From assembly GCA_046081705.1 (NCBI GenBank), contig JBJTWK010000015.1, forward strand, positions 1 through 39,413: 39,413 nucleotides of DNA. The letters run 5' to 3'. Each line of letters begins with the position of its first letter. Within the stretch, counting starts at the first letter, position 1. The notes beneath the pieces were generated by a model that saw nothing but the letters and a program-made list of their open reading frames with translations, ran no database searches and was not told the DNA's origin. Origin of the DNA: IMCC26256 sp046081705. Lineage in GTDB: Bacteria; Actinomycetota; Acidimicrobiia; IMCC26256. Of this stretch, positions 15,657 through 23,228 are shown one piece after another. The position numbers and the translations under genes are program-made.

Positions 15657-15684
15657 ACGGCACGGCGCCGATGCGCCGTGCCGT
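15657..15684 (-). terminator. Terminator of rplU-rpmA
   Basis: ACGGCACGGCGC (15657-15668) and GCGCCGTGCCGT (15673-15684) form a perfect 12-bp stem with a 4-nt loop, 27 nt after the rpmA stop. On the minus strand it is followed by TCTCGTT, a weakly T-rich tail. It separates the ribosomal operon from the obg promoter. Confidence 0.75.
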
Positions 15685-15711
15685 GGGCCTGGACCCGGGT
15701 CGAGCGTCGGG

Positions 15712-15972
15712 TCAGGCGGATTCGGTCGGGACGACGTCGACGAGACGACGGCCTCGACGACGCCCGAAGACGACCGTGCCGGGCGCGGTCGCGAACAGGG
15801 TGTCGTCGCCCCCGCGGCCGACGTTGAGCCCGGGGTGGAACTGCGTCCCGCGCTGGCGCACGATGATCGAGCCCGCGGTCACCTCGGTGCCGCTGTAGAC
15901 CTTCACGCCGAGCCGCTGCGCGTTGGAGTCGCGTCCGTTGCGGGAGGAGGCGGCGCCCTTCTTCTTCGACAT
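15712..15972 (-). CDS. rpmA: 50S ribosomal protein L27
   Basis: An 86-residue ribosomal protein whose N-terminal tail reaches the peptidyl-transferase centre. The L27 signature SSRNGRDSNAQRLGVK is followed by GSIIVRQRGTQFHPG, with VGRGGDDTLFA later in the chain. The N-terminus MSKKKGA varies from the common MAHKKG. The start ATG has AAGGATC upstream at normal spacing, 16 nt after the rplU TGA, so it is translated from the rplU mRNA. A strong hairpin follows. Confidence 0.98.
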   Translation of the reverse strand: MSKKKGAASSRNGRDSNAQRLGVKVYSGTEVTAGSIIVRQRGTQFHPGLNVGRGGDDTLFATAPGTVVFGRRRGRRLVDVVPTESA

Positions 15973-15988
15973 CGCTCGTGATCCTTGG

Positions 15989-16300
15989 TCAGCCGACGGA
16001 GATCTTGGTGATCTCGATCGTGGAGTAGTGCTGCCGGTGGCCCCAGCGCTTGCGCTCGTTGGCCTTCGACTTGTACTAGAACCCTTTGATCTTCGGTCCC
16101 TTGGCCTCGCCGACCACCTTGGCGGTCACGGTGGCGCCCCCGAGCTTGGCCGGGGTGGCGAGGACGGCGTCACCGTCGACCACGAGAACCGGCCGCAGGG
16201 ACACCTCGGTGCCCTCGTCCGCGCCGAGGCGCTCCACGTCGAGGGTCTGGCCCTCCGTGACGCGGTACTGCTTCCCGCCGGTGCTGATGACTGCGTACAT
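15989..16300 (-). CDS. rplU: 50S ribosomal protein L21, interrupted by an in-frame amber codon
   Basis: The reading frame runs 103 codons, the usual L21 length, from the ATG at 16300 to the TGA at 15989, but codon 75 (16078-16076) is TAG. Residues 1-74 start MYAVISTGGKQYRVTEG and end KGPKIKGF. The part after TAG, starting YKSKANERKRWGHRQHYS, contains the conserved GHRQ rRNA-binding block. Homologues normally have Lys at this position (FKYK), so one base change from AAG explains it. If TAG is read as stop, the product is 74 residues and lacks the C-terminal quarter. Shine-Dalgarno AGAGGA precedes the ATG. It could be a real nonsense mutation, readthrough or suppression, or a sequence error. 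The frame is not shifted. Confidence 0.9.
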
Positions 16301-16340
16301 GGCGCGCGTGGGTCCTCTGGGATCGATCTGCGAACCCGGG

Positions 16341-16346
16341 AGGCTA
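16341..16346 (-). promoter_or_regulatory. -10 element (TAGCCT) of rplU-rpmA
   Basis: TAGCCT on the minus strand, 40 nt upstream of the rplU ATG, giving a leader of about 33 nt with an AGAGGA ribosome-binding site. Its first three bases are the TAG stop codon of the upstream RNase gene. Confidence 0.45.
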
Positions 16347-18419
16347 CAGCATCGACTGGTCGACCGTGAAACCGCGGCCCTGGCAGGTCGGGCAGGCCTC
16401 GGAGAAGGACTCGACGAGCCCCTCCGAGATGCGCTTGCGGGTCATCTCGACGAGGCCGAGCTCGGAGATCTCGAAGACCTGGGTCCGGGTCTTGTCCCGG
16501 GCCAGCGCCTCCCGGAGGACCCGGACCACCTCGTCCCGGTTCGACCGGACCTCCATGTCGATGAAGTCGATCACGATGATCCCGCCGATATCCCGGAGCC
16601 GGAGCTGGTGCGCGACCTCCTCGGCCGCCTCGAGGTTGTTCCGGAAGACGGTCTCCTCGAGGTTCGAGCGCCCGACGTTCTTGCCCGTGTTGACGTCGAT
16701 GACCGTGAGGGCCTCGGTCCGCTCGATGATGAGCGAGCCGCCGGACGGCAGCCACACCTTGCGCTCGAGCGCCTTGTGGAGCTGCTCGTGGACGTGGAAC
16801 CGCTCGAAGATGCCGAGGTCCGTCTCGTCGTAGAACTCGATGCGCTCGGCGAGTTCGGGCGCGATCGCCTCGACGTACCCGAGCACCTCCTCGTAGAGCT
16901 CGCGGTCGTCGATGACGATCGATCGGTACTCGGTGTTGAACTCCTCGCGGATGACCCGCACCACGAGCGGCGGCTCCCGGTGGAGGAGGCACGGCTTGCC
17001 GGCCCGTTTCGCGGCCGCGGCGATCGCCGCCCACTCCGCCTTGAGCCGCTCCATGTCGCGGGCGAGCTCCTCCGCGGACGCACCGGCCGCCGCCGTGCGC
17101 ACGATGAGCCCGGCGTCATCGGGCTTGATCGCGTCGAGCACCTTGCGCAGTCGCTTGCGCTCGTCGTCGGGCAGCCGCTTCGAGATGCCGTAGGTCTGGG
17201 GTTGGCCCGGCACCATGACGACGAACCGGCCGGCGAGGCTCACCTCCTGGGTGAGGCGGGCCCCCTTCGCCCCGATCGGGTTCTTCGTGACCTGGACGAT
17301 GATGTTCTGGCCGTTCCGCAGCAGCGCCTCGATCTTGGGCTGCTGCGAGTCGACCTCGCTCGGATCGAAGGTGACGTCACCGCGGTAGAGCACGCCGTTC
17401 TTCGGCGTGGAGATGTCGATGAACGCCGCCTCCATACCCGGGAGCACGTTCTGGACCCGACCGAGGTAGATGTTGCCGTCAATCTGGGCCGCGTCGTCGG
17501 TCGGACGGCTCACGTAGTGCTCGGTGAGCACCCGACCCTCGAGCACGGCGAGGTGCACGACGCCGTCGTCCGCCTTGTGGACGCACATCGTGTACCGACC
17601 GGTCGGACGGCCCTTGCGGCTGCGTCCGCGCCGGCGCTCGAGCACCGCCTCGTCGAGGTCGTCGAGGTCGGTCGCCGGACCGAGGTCCCGGACCGCCGCG
17701 ACCCCGCCCGCCGTCACCGGCGCCGCCCCGCCACCGCCCGAGCCACCGCGGCCCCGGCCGCGACCCCCGCGGCGCCGACGCTGCTTGGCGCCTGCGCCGG
17801 CCTGGCCCTCGCCGCCGCTCGCCGCGGGGGCGGCCTGGGCGGGACGGGAATCACCGATCTGGGGCTTGGGGGCCGGTCGGGAGTCACCGATGCGCGGACG
17901 CGGCGCGGGCCCCGGGGTCGGCTCGCCCGGGGCGGGCACCCCGGCCTCCTCGGCCGCGCGGGCCGCGACGTCCTCGCTGGTCAACCCGCGGTCGGCCGCC
18001 GCATCGGTGCGGTCGTCGCCGCCCGACGGGGACCCGGTCGCCGGTGCGGGCGCGGGGCGCGGCGGTCGGGGCGCCGGCGCGCCCTCGGCCCGCGGCGCAT
18101 CGGACCGCTCGGCGTCGTCCTCACCTGCGGTCCCGGCGGTGGCCGCACCACCGCCGGTCGGACGCTTGCGGTTGCGACCTCCGCGCGACCCGCGGCGACG
18201 CCGCGGCCTCGGGGTACCGTCGGGGTTGAGGGCGGGACCGTTCCCTTGGCCGCCCCCGGACTGCGCCGGTGCGTCATCACCCGCGCCACCGGCGGGGGCG
18301 TCCGCCGCGGCCCGCGGCTCAGGCGCGGGCTTCGGCGCCGACTCCGCTCGGGGTTGCGGGGTGTTCGGGGCCTCGCTGCTGGACCCGGTCGGGACCGGGG
18401 TCTGCTGCTCGTCGGACAT
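16344..18419 (-). CDS. rng: Ribonuclease E/G family endoribonuclease
   Basis: A 691-residue endoribonuclease for mRNA decay and rRNA/tRNA maturation. Residues 1-270 are a disordered Pro/Ala/Gly/Arg extension with arginine clusters (RPRRRRGSRGGRNRKRP, KQRRRRGGRGRGRGG) and a tandem motif IGDSRPA at 177-183 and 188-194. The S1 domain is at about 313-395. Catalytic Mg-binding Asp575 (VIDVNTG) and Asp618 (VIDFIDME) are present. The zinc-link CPTC (676-679) lies near the C-terminus, which ends soon after, so there is no C-terminal scaffold. The ATG has GAGAGAAGG upstream at normal spacing. It sits between the radical SAM pair and rplU, as in Streptomyces. The extension probably replaces the E. coli scaffold, as in other actinobacterial RNase E proteins. 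Confidence 0.95.
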   Translation of the reverse strand: MSDEQQTPVPTGSSSEAPNTPQPRAESAPKPAPEPRAAADAPAGGAGDDAPAQSGGGQGNGPALNPDGTPRPRRRRGSRGGRNRKRPTGGGAATAGTAGEDDAERSDAPRAEGAPAPRPPRPAPAPATGSPSGGDDRTDAAADRGLTSEDVAARAAEEAGVPAPGEPTPGPAPRPRIGDSRPAPKPQIGDSRPAQAAPAASGGEGQAGAGAKQRRRRGGRGRGRGGSGGGGAAPVTAGGVAAVRDLGPATDLDDLDEAVLERRRGRSRKGRPTGRYTMCVHKADDGVVHLAVLEGRVLTEHYVSRPTDDAAQIDGNIYLGRVQNVLPGMEAAFIDISTPKNGVLYRGDVTFDPSEVDSQQPKIEALLRNGQNIIVQVTKNPIGAKGARLTQEVSLAGRFVVMVPGQPQTYGISKRLPDDERKRLRKVLDAIKPDDAGLIVRTAAAGASAEELARDMERLKAEWAAIAAAAKRAGKPCLLHREPPLVVRVIREEFNTEYRSIVIDDRELYEEVLGYVEAIAPELAERIEFYDETDLGIFERFHVHEQLHKALERKVWLPSGGSLIIERTEALTVIDVNTGKNVGRSNLEETVFRNNLEAAEEVAHQLRLRDIGGIIVIDFIDMEVRSNRDEVVRVLREALARDKTRTQVFEISELGLVEMTRKRISEGLVESFSEACPTCQGRGFTVDQSML

Positions 18420-18431
18420 CGTGACCTTCTC

Positions 18432-19160
18432 TCATGACGCGCGTGCCTCCACGGCACGCAGCGCGTCGGCGTCGAGCGGTTCGCACCGCACCTCGCCGCG
18501 CTCGATCCACTGGGCGGTCCGGAGGACCCGCGCGTCGCGGTACGCATCGCCAAGGACGGCGACGAGTTCCGCGGGACGGACCCCCGGTTGGGTTGCGACT
18601 TCGGCGTGGAGCACCGGACCGACCTCGCCGGGGCGCAGCACCGAGAGGTGCCGGATCCCCGGACGGATGTCGACGGTGTCCTCACGCCCCTTGCGGGTGC
18701 GGGTGACCGGCAACTCGGTCGCCGAGAGCACGGCGCCGATCCGGTCGGTGAGGGTCGCCACGTCGACGGGTGAGCCGTCCCGGTGCGCGACCTCGAGCTC
18801 CCACTCCACGGCCGTCACCGACTCCTGGAGGGCCGGGGCCCGATCCACGATGGGCACGGCCCCCGTGACGTCGATCCCCTCGGGCAGGGCCGCGGAGACG
18901 CGGCCGGGCAGCGCGCCGAGGTCGAGGGCCTCGGCGAACCGCACATCCATGTACTCGGCCACCGACTCGTGGCCGACCGACAGCGCGAGGCCGAAGGAGA
19001 CCTGGGGCCGGGGCGAGAAGCCCTCGGTGAGCGCGATCGGCAGGGCCTCGATCCGGAAGGCGCGATCGAAGGCCCGGGCCGCGTCGCGGTGCGAGATGAA
19101 CCGCACCTTGCCGAGTTCGGAGAACCGGATGCGGACCGGGAACCCGACCTCACCGCGCAC
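18432..19160 (-). CDS. Radical-SAM-linked protein (TIGR03936 / DUF2344)
   Basis: A 242-residue partner protein found next to, or fused with, TIGR03960 radical SAM enzymes; its function is unknown. The family opening FSELGKVRFISHRDAARAFDRA and the segments LTEGFSPRPQVSFGLALSVGHES and EYMDVRF are clear. The GTG start at 19160 is set by a very good Shine-Dalgarno (GAAGGAGG, 6 nt spacing) and lies inside the last codons of the upstream radical SAM gene, an 11-nt overlap. Tight coupling suggests a complex. Rng follows within 12 nt. Confidence 0.9.
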   Translation of the reverse strand: MRGEVGFPVRIRFSELGKVRFISHRDAARAFDRAFRIEALPIALTEGFSPRPQVSFGLALSVGHESVAEYMDVRFAEALDLGALPGRVSAALPEGIDVTGAVPIVDRAPALQESVTAVEWELEVAHRDGSPVDVATLTDRIGAVLSATELPVTRTRKGREDTVDIRPGIRHLSVLRPGEVGPVLHAEVATQPGVRPAELVAVLGDAYRDARVLRTAQWIERGEVRCEPLDADALRAVEARAS

Positions 19161-21102
19161 CGGCGGCCTCCTTCGAGGAGAGCAGGCGCACCGGTACGGC
19201 ACCGCCCACGCTGAGGTCCTGGCCCGTGCCCTGGCTGCCCCCGGCCGGCGCGACGGGCGAGGCCACGACGTGCTCGAGGGCGTAGTCGGTGCACACGCCG
19301 CAGTCATAGCAGGGGGTCCACCGGCAGTCGGGGAGGCCGTGCTCGGCGAGGGCCGCCTGCCAGTCCTGCCACAGGAAGTCCCGGTGCAGACCGGCCCGGA
19401 TGTGGTCCCACGGGAGGATCTCGTCCTCGGTCCGGTGCCGGGTCGTGAACCACGCCGGGTCGAGCCCCTCGGCGGCCATCGCGTCGGTCCAGCGGTCGAG
19501 CACGAAGTGCTCGCTCCACTCCTGGAACACGCCGCCGGCCCGCCAGACCCGCTCGATCACCCGGCCGATGCGCCGATCGCCGCGGCTGGCGATGCCCTCG
19601 GCCAGGCTCGCCGCCGGGTCGTGCCACGACAGCTTCACGGCGCTGCGGCGGGTCGCGTCGCGCAGCAGTCCGACCTTGCGCTGGAGTTCCTCGGCCGGGT
19701 TCTGCCCGAACCACTGGAACGGGGTGTGCGCCTTCGGGACGAACCCGCCGACCGAGGCCGTGCAGGACGCCCCCTTCGTGTACCGCTTGCCGATCTCGAC
19801 GACGTTGCGCGCCATCTCTGCGATGCCGAGGGTGTCCTCGTCCATCTCCGTGGGCAGGCCGATGAGGAAGTACAGCTTCATGCGGCGCCAGCCCTGCGAG
19901 AAGGCACCGTCGACCGCGGCGTACAGGTCCTCCTCGGTGATGAGCTTGTTGATGACCTGACGCAGTCGCCACGACCCGCCCTCGGGCGCGAACGTGAGCC
20001 CGGTCCGCCGCACCCGCTGGATCTCGCTCGCGATGCCGACCGTGAACGCGTCGACCCGCAGCGACGGGAGCGACACGCCGACGTTCCCGCAGCCCTCCTG
20101 CCCGTCGACGATCCCGCCGACGAGTTCGGTGATGCCCGAGAAGTCGGCACTGGACAGTGAGGTGAGGGCGACCTCGTCGTACCCGGTCCGCTTGAGGCCC
20201 TCGGCCACCATCGTGCGGGCCTGCTCGAGCGGGCGCTCACGCACGGGTCGCGTGATCATCCCGGCCTGGCAGAACCGACAGCCCCGAGTGCAGCCCCGGA
20301 AGATCTCGACGTTGAGCCGGTCGTGGACGACCTCGATGAGCGGCACCAGCTGGTTCTTCGGGTACGGCCAATCGGCGAGGTCGGCGATCGTGCGCTTGTC
20401 GACCGCCTCGGGGACGTCGGCGTACCGGGGTCGGACCTCGCGGATCGCCATGCCGTCGTACTCGACCTCGTACATCGACGGCACGTACACCCCGGGCAGG
20501 AGCGCGAGTTCGTGGAGCACCGCCTCGCGGCCGCCGACGCGACCGCCGCGCTTCCAGTCGCGCACGATCTCAGTGATGTCCCCCACCGCCTCCTCACCGT
20601 CGCCGATGACGAAGGCGTCGACGAAGTCGGCCATCGGCTCCGGGTTGAAGGTCGCGTGCCCGCCCGCGACCACGATCGGGTCCTCGTCGCGCCGGGCCTC
20701 GGCCCGCACCGGGATGCCGCCGAGGTCGAGGCAGTTCAGGACGTTCGTGTACACGAGTTCGGCCGCGAGGCCGAAGGCGATGACGTCGAACTCGCCGGCC
20801 GGCCGGTGGGTGTCGACCGAGAAGAACGGGACCGCGCTCGACCGCATGAGCGCCTCGAGGTCGGTCCAGGGCGCGTAGCCGCGCTCGGCCGCCGCATCGG
20901 GGCGCTCGTTCAGGATCTCGTAGAGGATCTGCAGCCCCTGGTTGGGCAGCCCGACCTCGTAGGTGTCGGGATACACGAGCAGCCAGGACACTCCGTCGGG
21001 GCGATGGACCGGGCGTTGGGCGCCCCGTTCCATCCCGATGTAGCGGGCGGGCTTCTCGACCCCGGCCAGGAGCGGTTCGATCCGCGGCCAGAGGGCAGTC
21101 AT
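19150..21102 (-). CDS. Radical SAM protein, TIGR03960 family
   Basis: A 650-residue radical S-adenosylmethionine protein. An N-terminal cobalamin-binding-like (B12-type) domain (about 35-200: VYPDTYEVGLPNQGLQILYE, VVAGGHATFNPEP) precedes the radical SAM core. The [4Fe-4S] motif CxxxCxxC is at 271-278 (GCTRGCRFCQAG). A C-terminal CYDCGVC suggests an additional metal site. The reaction is not known; the partner encoded downstream and the neighbouring RNase E gene hint at RNA modification or processing. The ATG at 21102 lies 10 nt after TAGAGT with no Shine-Dalgarno. The gene ends by overlapping the TIGR03936 start. Confidence 0.92.
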   Translation of the reverse strand: MTALWPRIEPLLAGVEKPARYIGMERGAQRPVHRPDGVSWLLVYPDTYEVGLPNQGLQILYEILNERPDAAAERGYAPWTDLEALMRSSAVPFFSVDTHRPAGEFDVIAFGLAAELVYTNVLNCLDLGGIPVRAEARRDEDPIVVAGGHATFNPEPMADFVDAFVIGDGEEAVGDITEIVRDWKRGGRVGGREAVLHELALLPGVYVPSMYEVEYDGMAIREVRPRYADVPEAVDKRTIADLADWPYPKNQLVPLIEVVHDRLNVEIFRGCTRGCRFCQAGMITRPVRERPLEQARTMVAEGLKRTGYDEVALTSLSSADFSGITELVGGIVDGQEGCGNVGVSLPSLRVDAFTVGIASEIQRVRRTGLTFAPEGGSWRLRQVINKLITEEDLYAAVDGAFSQGWRRMKLYFLIGLPTEMDEDTLGIAEMARNVVEIGKRYTKGASCTASVGGFVPKAHTPFQWFGQNPAEELQRKVGLLRDATRRSAVKLSWHDPAASLAEGIASRGDRRIGRVIERVWRAGGVFQEWSEHFVLDRWTDAMAAEGLDPAWFTTRHRTEDEILPWDHIRAGLHRDFLWQDWQAALAEHGLPDCRWTPCYDCGVCTDYALEHVVASPVAPAGGSQGTGQDLSVGGAVPVRLLSSKEAAGAR

Positions 21103-21112
21103 CTCGCCCCGG

Positions 21113-21118
21113 ACTCTA
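21113..21118 (-). promoter_or_regulatory. -10 element (TAGAGT) of radical SAM operon
   Basis: TAGAGT on the minus strand, 10 nt before the radical SAM ATG. Its first three bases are the TAG stop codon of the upstream L,D-transpeptidase gene. Confidence 0.5.
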
Positions 21119-22060
21119 CCCGCCCACTCCCGACGGGGCGGTCGTCGTCGTGGTCGAGGTGGACGAAGTGGTGGTGGTCGAGGTGCTCGACGTCGTCGTG
21201 GGGGGCACGGTCGTGGTCGTGGACGGGGCCGTGGTGGTCGTCGTCTCCTCCGAGAACGGCGGGGGGACCCGGGGACCGTTGAGCACGTAGACGGGCGTGC
21301 CGACGGTCATCGAGGCGAAGAGCCAGTCGGCGGAGGTCATGGGCACCCGCGCGCACCCGTGGGAGGCCGGGTAGGGCGGGACCGAGGTCGCGCCGTGCAC
21401 CGCGATGCCGCCGTTGAAGTACGACGGGCTGTAGAGCCGACCGAGGTTGCCGTTCTGCCAGCCCCGGTACTTGCCGTAGACCCGGTACGCGCCACCGGGG
21501 GTGACCGCGGTGCTGCACCGACCATCGACGCAGAACCGCTCACCCGATCCGGTCGAGATCGGCACGATCCGGAACAGCGCGCCGCTGCGCACGAAGAACA
21601 GCACCTGGCGGGCCACGTCGATCTCGACGTGCGTACCACCGGCGCCCGGCACCATGAGGGGCGGCACCGACGCGGTCGCCATCCGGGCCAGGACGTCGTC
21701 GGTCGCCCGACCGGTGCGGGCCATGCCGTTCACCTTCTGGAACGCGTAGACCGCCTGCTGGGTCGCCGGGCCGAAGGTGCCGTTGACCTCGGGCAGGTCG
21801 TAGCGCAGGTCGACGAGGCGCTGCTGCAGCGCAGTGACCTCGGGCCCGCGGGCCCCCACCCCGAGCCCGGCCGGGGGCGGGGCGGCGACGGTCGTCGTGG
21901 TCGAGGGCGGCAGTGTCGTGGTCGTGGTCGTCGTCGAGGTGGTGGTCGTCGTGCGCCGGGTGGTCGAGGACGGGTCGCCCGCCGCCGTCGACGCGCCGCC
22001 ACCGCAGGCCGCGAGCACGAGGCCGAGCGCCGCGACGAGCGGGAGGGGTCGGACTCGCAT
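21116..22060 (-). CDS. L,D-transpeptidase lipoprotein with peptidoglycan-binding domain
   Basis: A 314-residue secreted cell-wall cross-linking enzyme. The lipobox LAAC places the lipidated Cys at residue 19. A Thr/Ser-rich linker (about 31-58) is followed by a peptidoglycan-binding domain (about 68-127: VTALQQRLVDLRYDL, FGPATQQAVYAFQ) and the YkuD catalytic domain (about 143-260). His222 and SHGCAR with catalytic Cys236 are intact. An extra Thr/Ser/Pro tail (273-310) follows, unusual at this end. L,D-transpeptidases form 3-3 peptide cross-links. The ATG lies 22 nt after the rodA stop, so it is the last gene of the mre-PBP2-rodA cluster and fits its wall-elongation theme. Confidence 0.93.
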   Translation of the reverse strand: MRVRPLPLVAALGLVLAACGGGASTAAGDPSSTTRRTTTTTSTTTTTTTLPPSTTTTVAAPPPAGLGVGARGPEVTALQQRLVDLRYDLPEVNGTFGPATQQAVYAFQKVNGMARTGRATDDVLARMATASVPPLMVPGAGGTHVEIDVARQVLFFVRSGALFRIVPISTGSGERFCVDGRCSTAVTPGGAYRVYGKYRGWQNGNLGRLYSPSYFNGGIAVHGATSVPPYPASHGCARVPMTSADWLFASMTVGTPVYVLNGPRVPPPFSEETTTTTAPSTTTTVPPTTTSSTSTTTTSSTSTTTTTAPSGVGG

Positions 22061-22082
22061 CAGGGGACCTCGCCGGGGCTGA

Positions 22083-23228
22083 TCAGGAGAAGCGGCGCAT
22101 CGAGACGTTGGCGATGAGGCCGACGCACGCGAACGACACGAGCGCAGACGATCCGCCGTAGGACATGAATGGTAGCGGGATCCCCGTGATCGGCATGATC
22201 CCCATCGTCATGCCGACGTTCTCGAAGATCTGGAACGCGAGCATCGCCACGACCCCGACGCACAGGAGCGTCCCGAAGAAGTCGTTGGAGAGCACGGCGG
22301 TCCGCCAGCTCCGCCACACCACGATCCCGAAGAGCACGAGCAGGAGTCCGGCCCCGACGAAGCCCAGTTCCTCCCCGACCGCGGTGAAGATGAAGTCGGT
22401 GTGCTGCTCCGGGACGTGGCCGAGGCTCGTCTGGCTGCCCTTGAACAGCCCCTGTCCGGTGACCCCGCCGTTCCCGATCGCGGTCTTCGACTGCTCGAGG
22501 TTGTAGGTCGTCCGCTGCTGGTCGCCGTTCTGCTCGAGGAACGCGGTGAGCCGGTCGACCTGGTACGGCTTGAGCACGCCGAGGTTGACCGCCACGACGG
22601 CGCCCGTGATCCCGATGAGCGCGAGGACCGCGAGGTGTCGCCCCTTGGCCCCCGCCACGGCGAGGATCGCCAGGACGATCGTGCCGATGACGAGCGCGGT
22701 CCCGAGGTCGGGCTGGAGCATCACGAGACCGAGGGGCGGGGCGACGATCGCCAGCACCGTCACGAGGTGCCGCCCGCCGAGGTCCCCGCGGTGCACCGCG
22801 CAGTACGCGGCCACGATGAGGATGATCGCGAACTTCGCGAACTCCGACGGCTGGATCGCGATCGGCCCGACGGCGAAGCGGGCCTGACTCCCGAGGGTCG
22901 ACGAACCGAGCGGCGTGATGACGAGCGCGAGCATGACGATCGTCACGCCGTAGACCGCCGGGGCCCACTCGCGCATGCGGTGGTAGTCGACGAGGATGGC
23001 GCCCGCCATGATCGCGAGGCCGAGCACGACGAAGATGAGTTGGCGCTGCAGGTAGTAGGTCGCGCCCGTGTCGCCGACGAGGCCGTTGCGGGTCGCCGAG
23101 TAGATCATCAGGAGGCCGAGGACGTTGATCGCCACGACCGCGCCGACGAGCACGAGGTCGAGGTGCCGCACCGGCGAACCGTCGAGGCGGGACCGTCGCT
23201 CACCGAGCACGCTCGTGAGGCCGGCCAT
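22083..23228 (-). CDS. rodA: SEDS peptidoglycan glycosyltransferase RodA
   Basis: A 381-residue polytopic membrane protein (about ten hydrophobic segments). SEDS proteins polymerise lipid II glycan strands with a class B PBP partner during elongation. Diagnostic segments are the N-terminal LLMIYSATRNG, FAVGPIAIQPSEFAKFA, VMLQPDLGTALV, GQGLFKGSQTSLGHVPEQHTDFIF and the C-terminal GIPLPFMSYGGSS. The ATG overlaps the PBP2 stop by one base (TGATG), so enzyme and partner are translationally coupled. The adjacency to mreBCD and PBP2 favours RodA over FtsW. Confidence 0.95.
   Translation of the reverse strand: MAGLTSVLGERRSRLDGSPVRHLDLVLVGAVVAINVLGLLMIYSATRNGLVGDTGATYYLQRQLIFVVLGLAIMAGAILVDYHRMREWAPAVYGVTIVMLALVITPLGSSTLGSQARFAVGPIAIQPSEFAKFAIILIVAAYCAVHRGDLGGRHLVTVLAIVAPPLGLVMLQPDLGTALVIGTIVLAILAVAGAKGRHLAVLALIGITGAVVAVNLGVLKPYQVDRLTAFLEQNGDQQRTTYNLEQSKTAIGNGGVTGQGLFKGSQTSLGHVPEQHTDFIFTAVGEELGFVGAGLLLVLFGIVVWRSWRTAVLSNDFFGTLLCVGVVAMLAFQIFENVGMTMGIMPITGIPLPFMSYGGSSALVSFACVGLIANVSMRRFS

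Noticed and set aside
16076..16300. Reading rplU as a normal 74-residue gene
   Set aside because: Homology to L21 continues in the same frame after the TAG for 28 more codons to a TGA just before rpmA, so the full locus is 103 codons with an internal stop.
21116..21275. Short GT/GA-rich repeats near the end of the L,D-transpeptidase gene, which look like a microsatellite or CRISPR-like array
   Set aside because: They encode the Thr/Ser-rich C-terminal tail of the protein in frame; there are no spacers or constant repeat unit.
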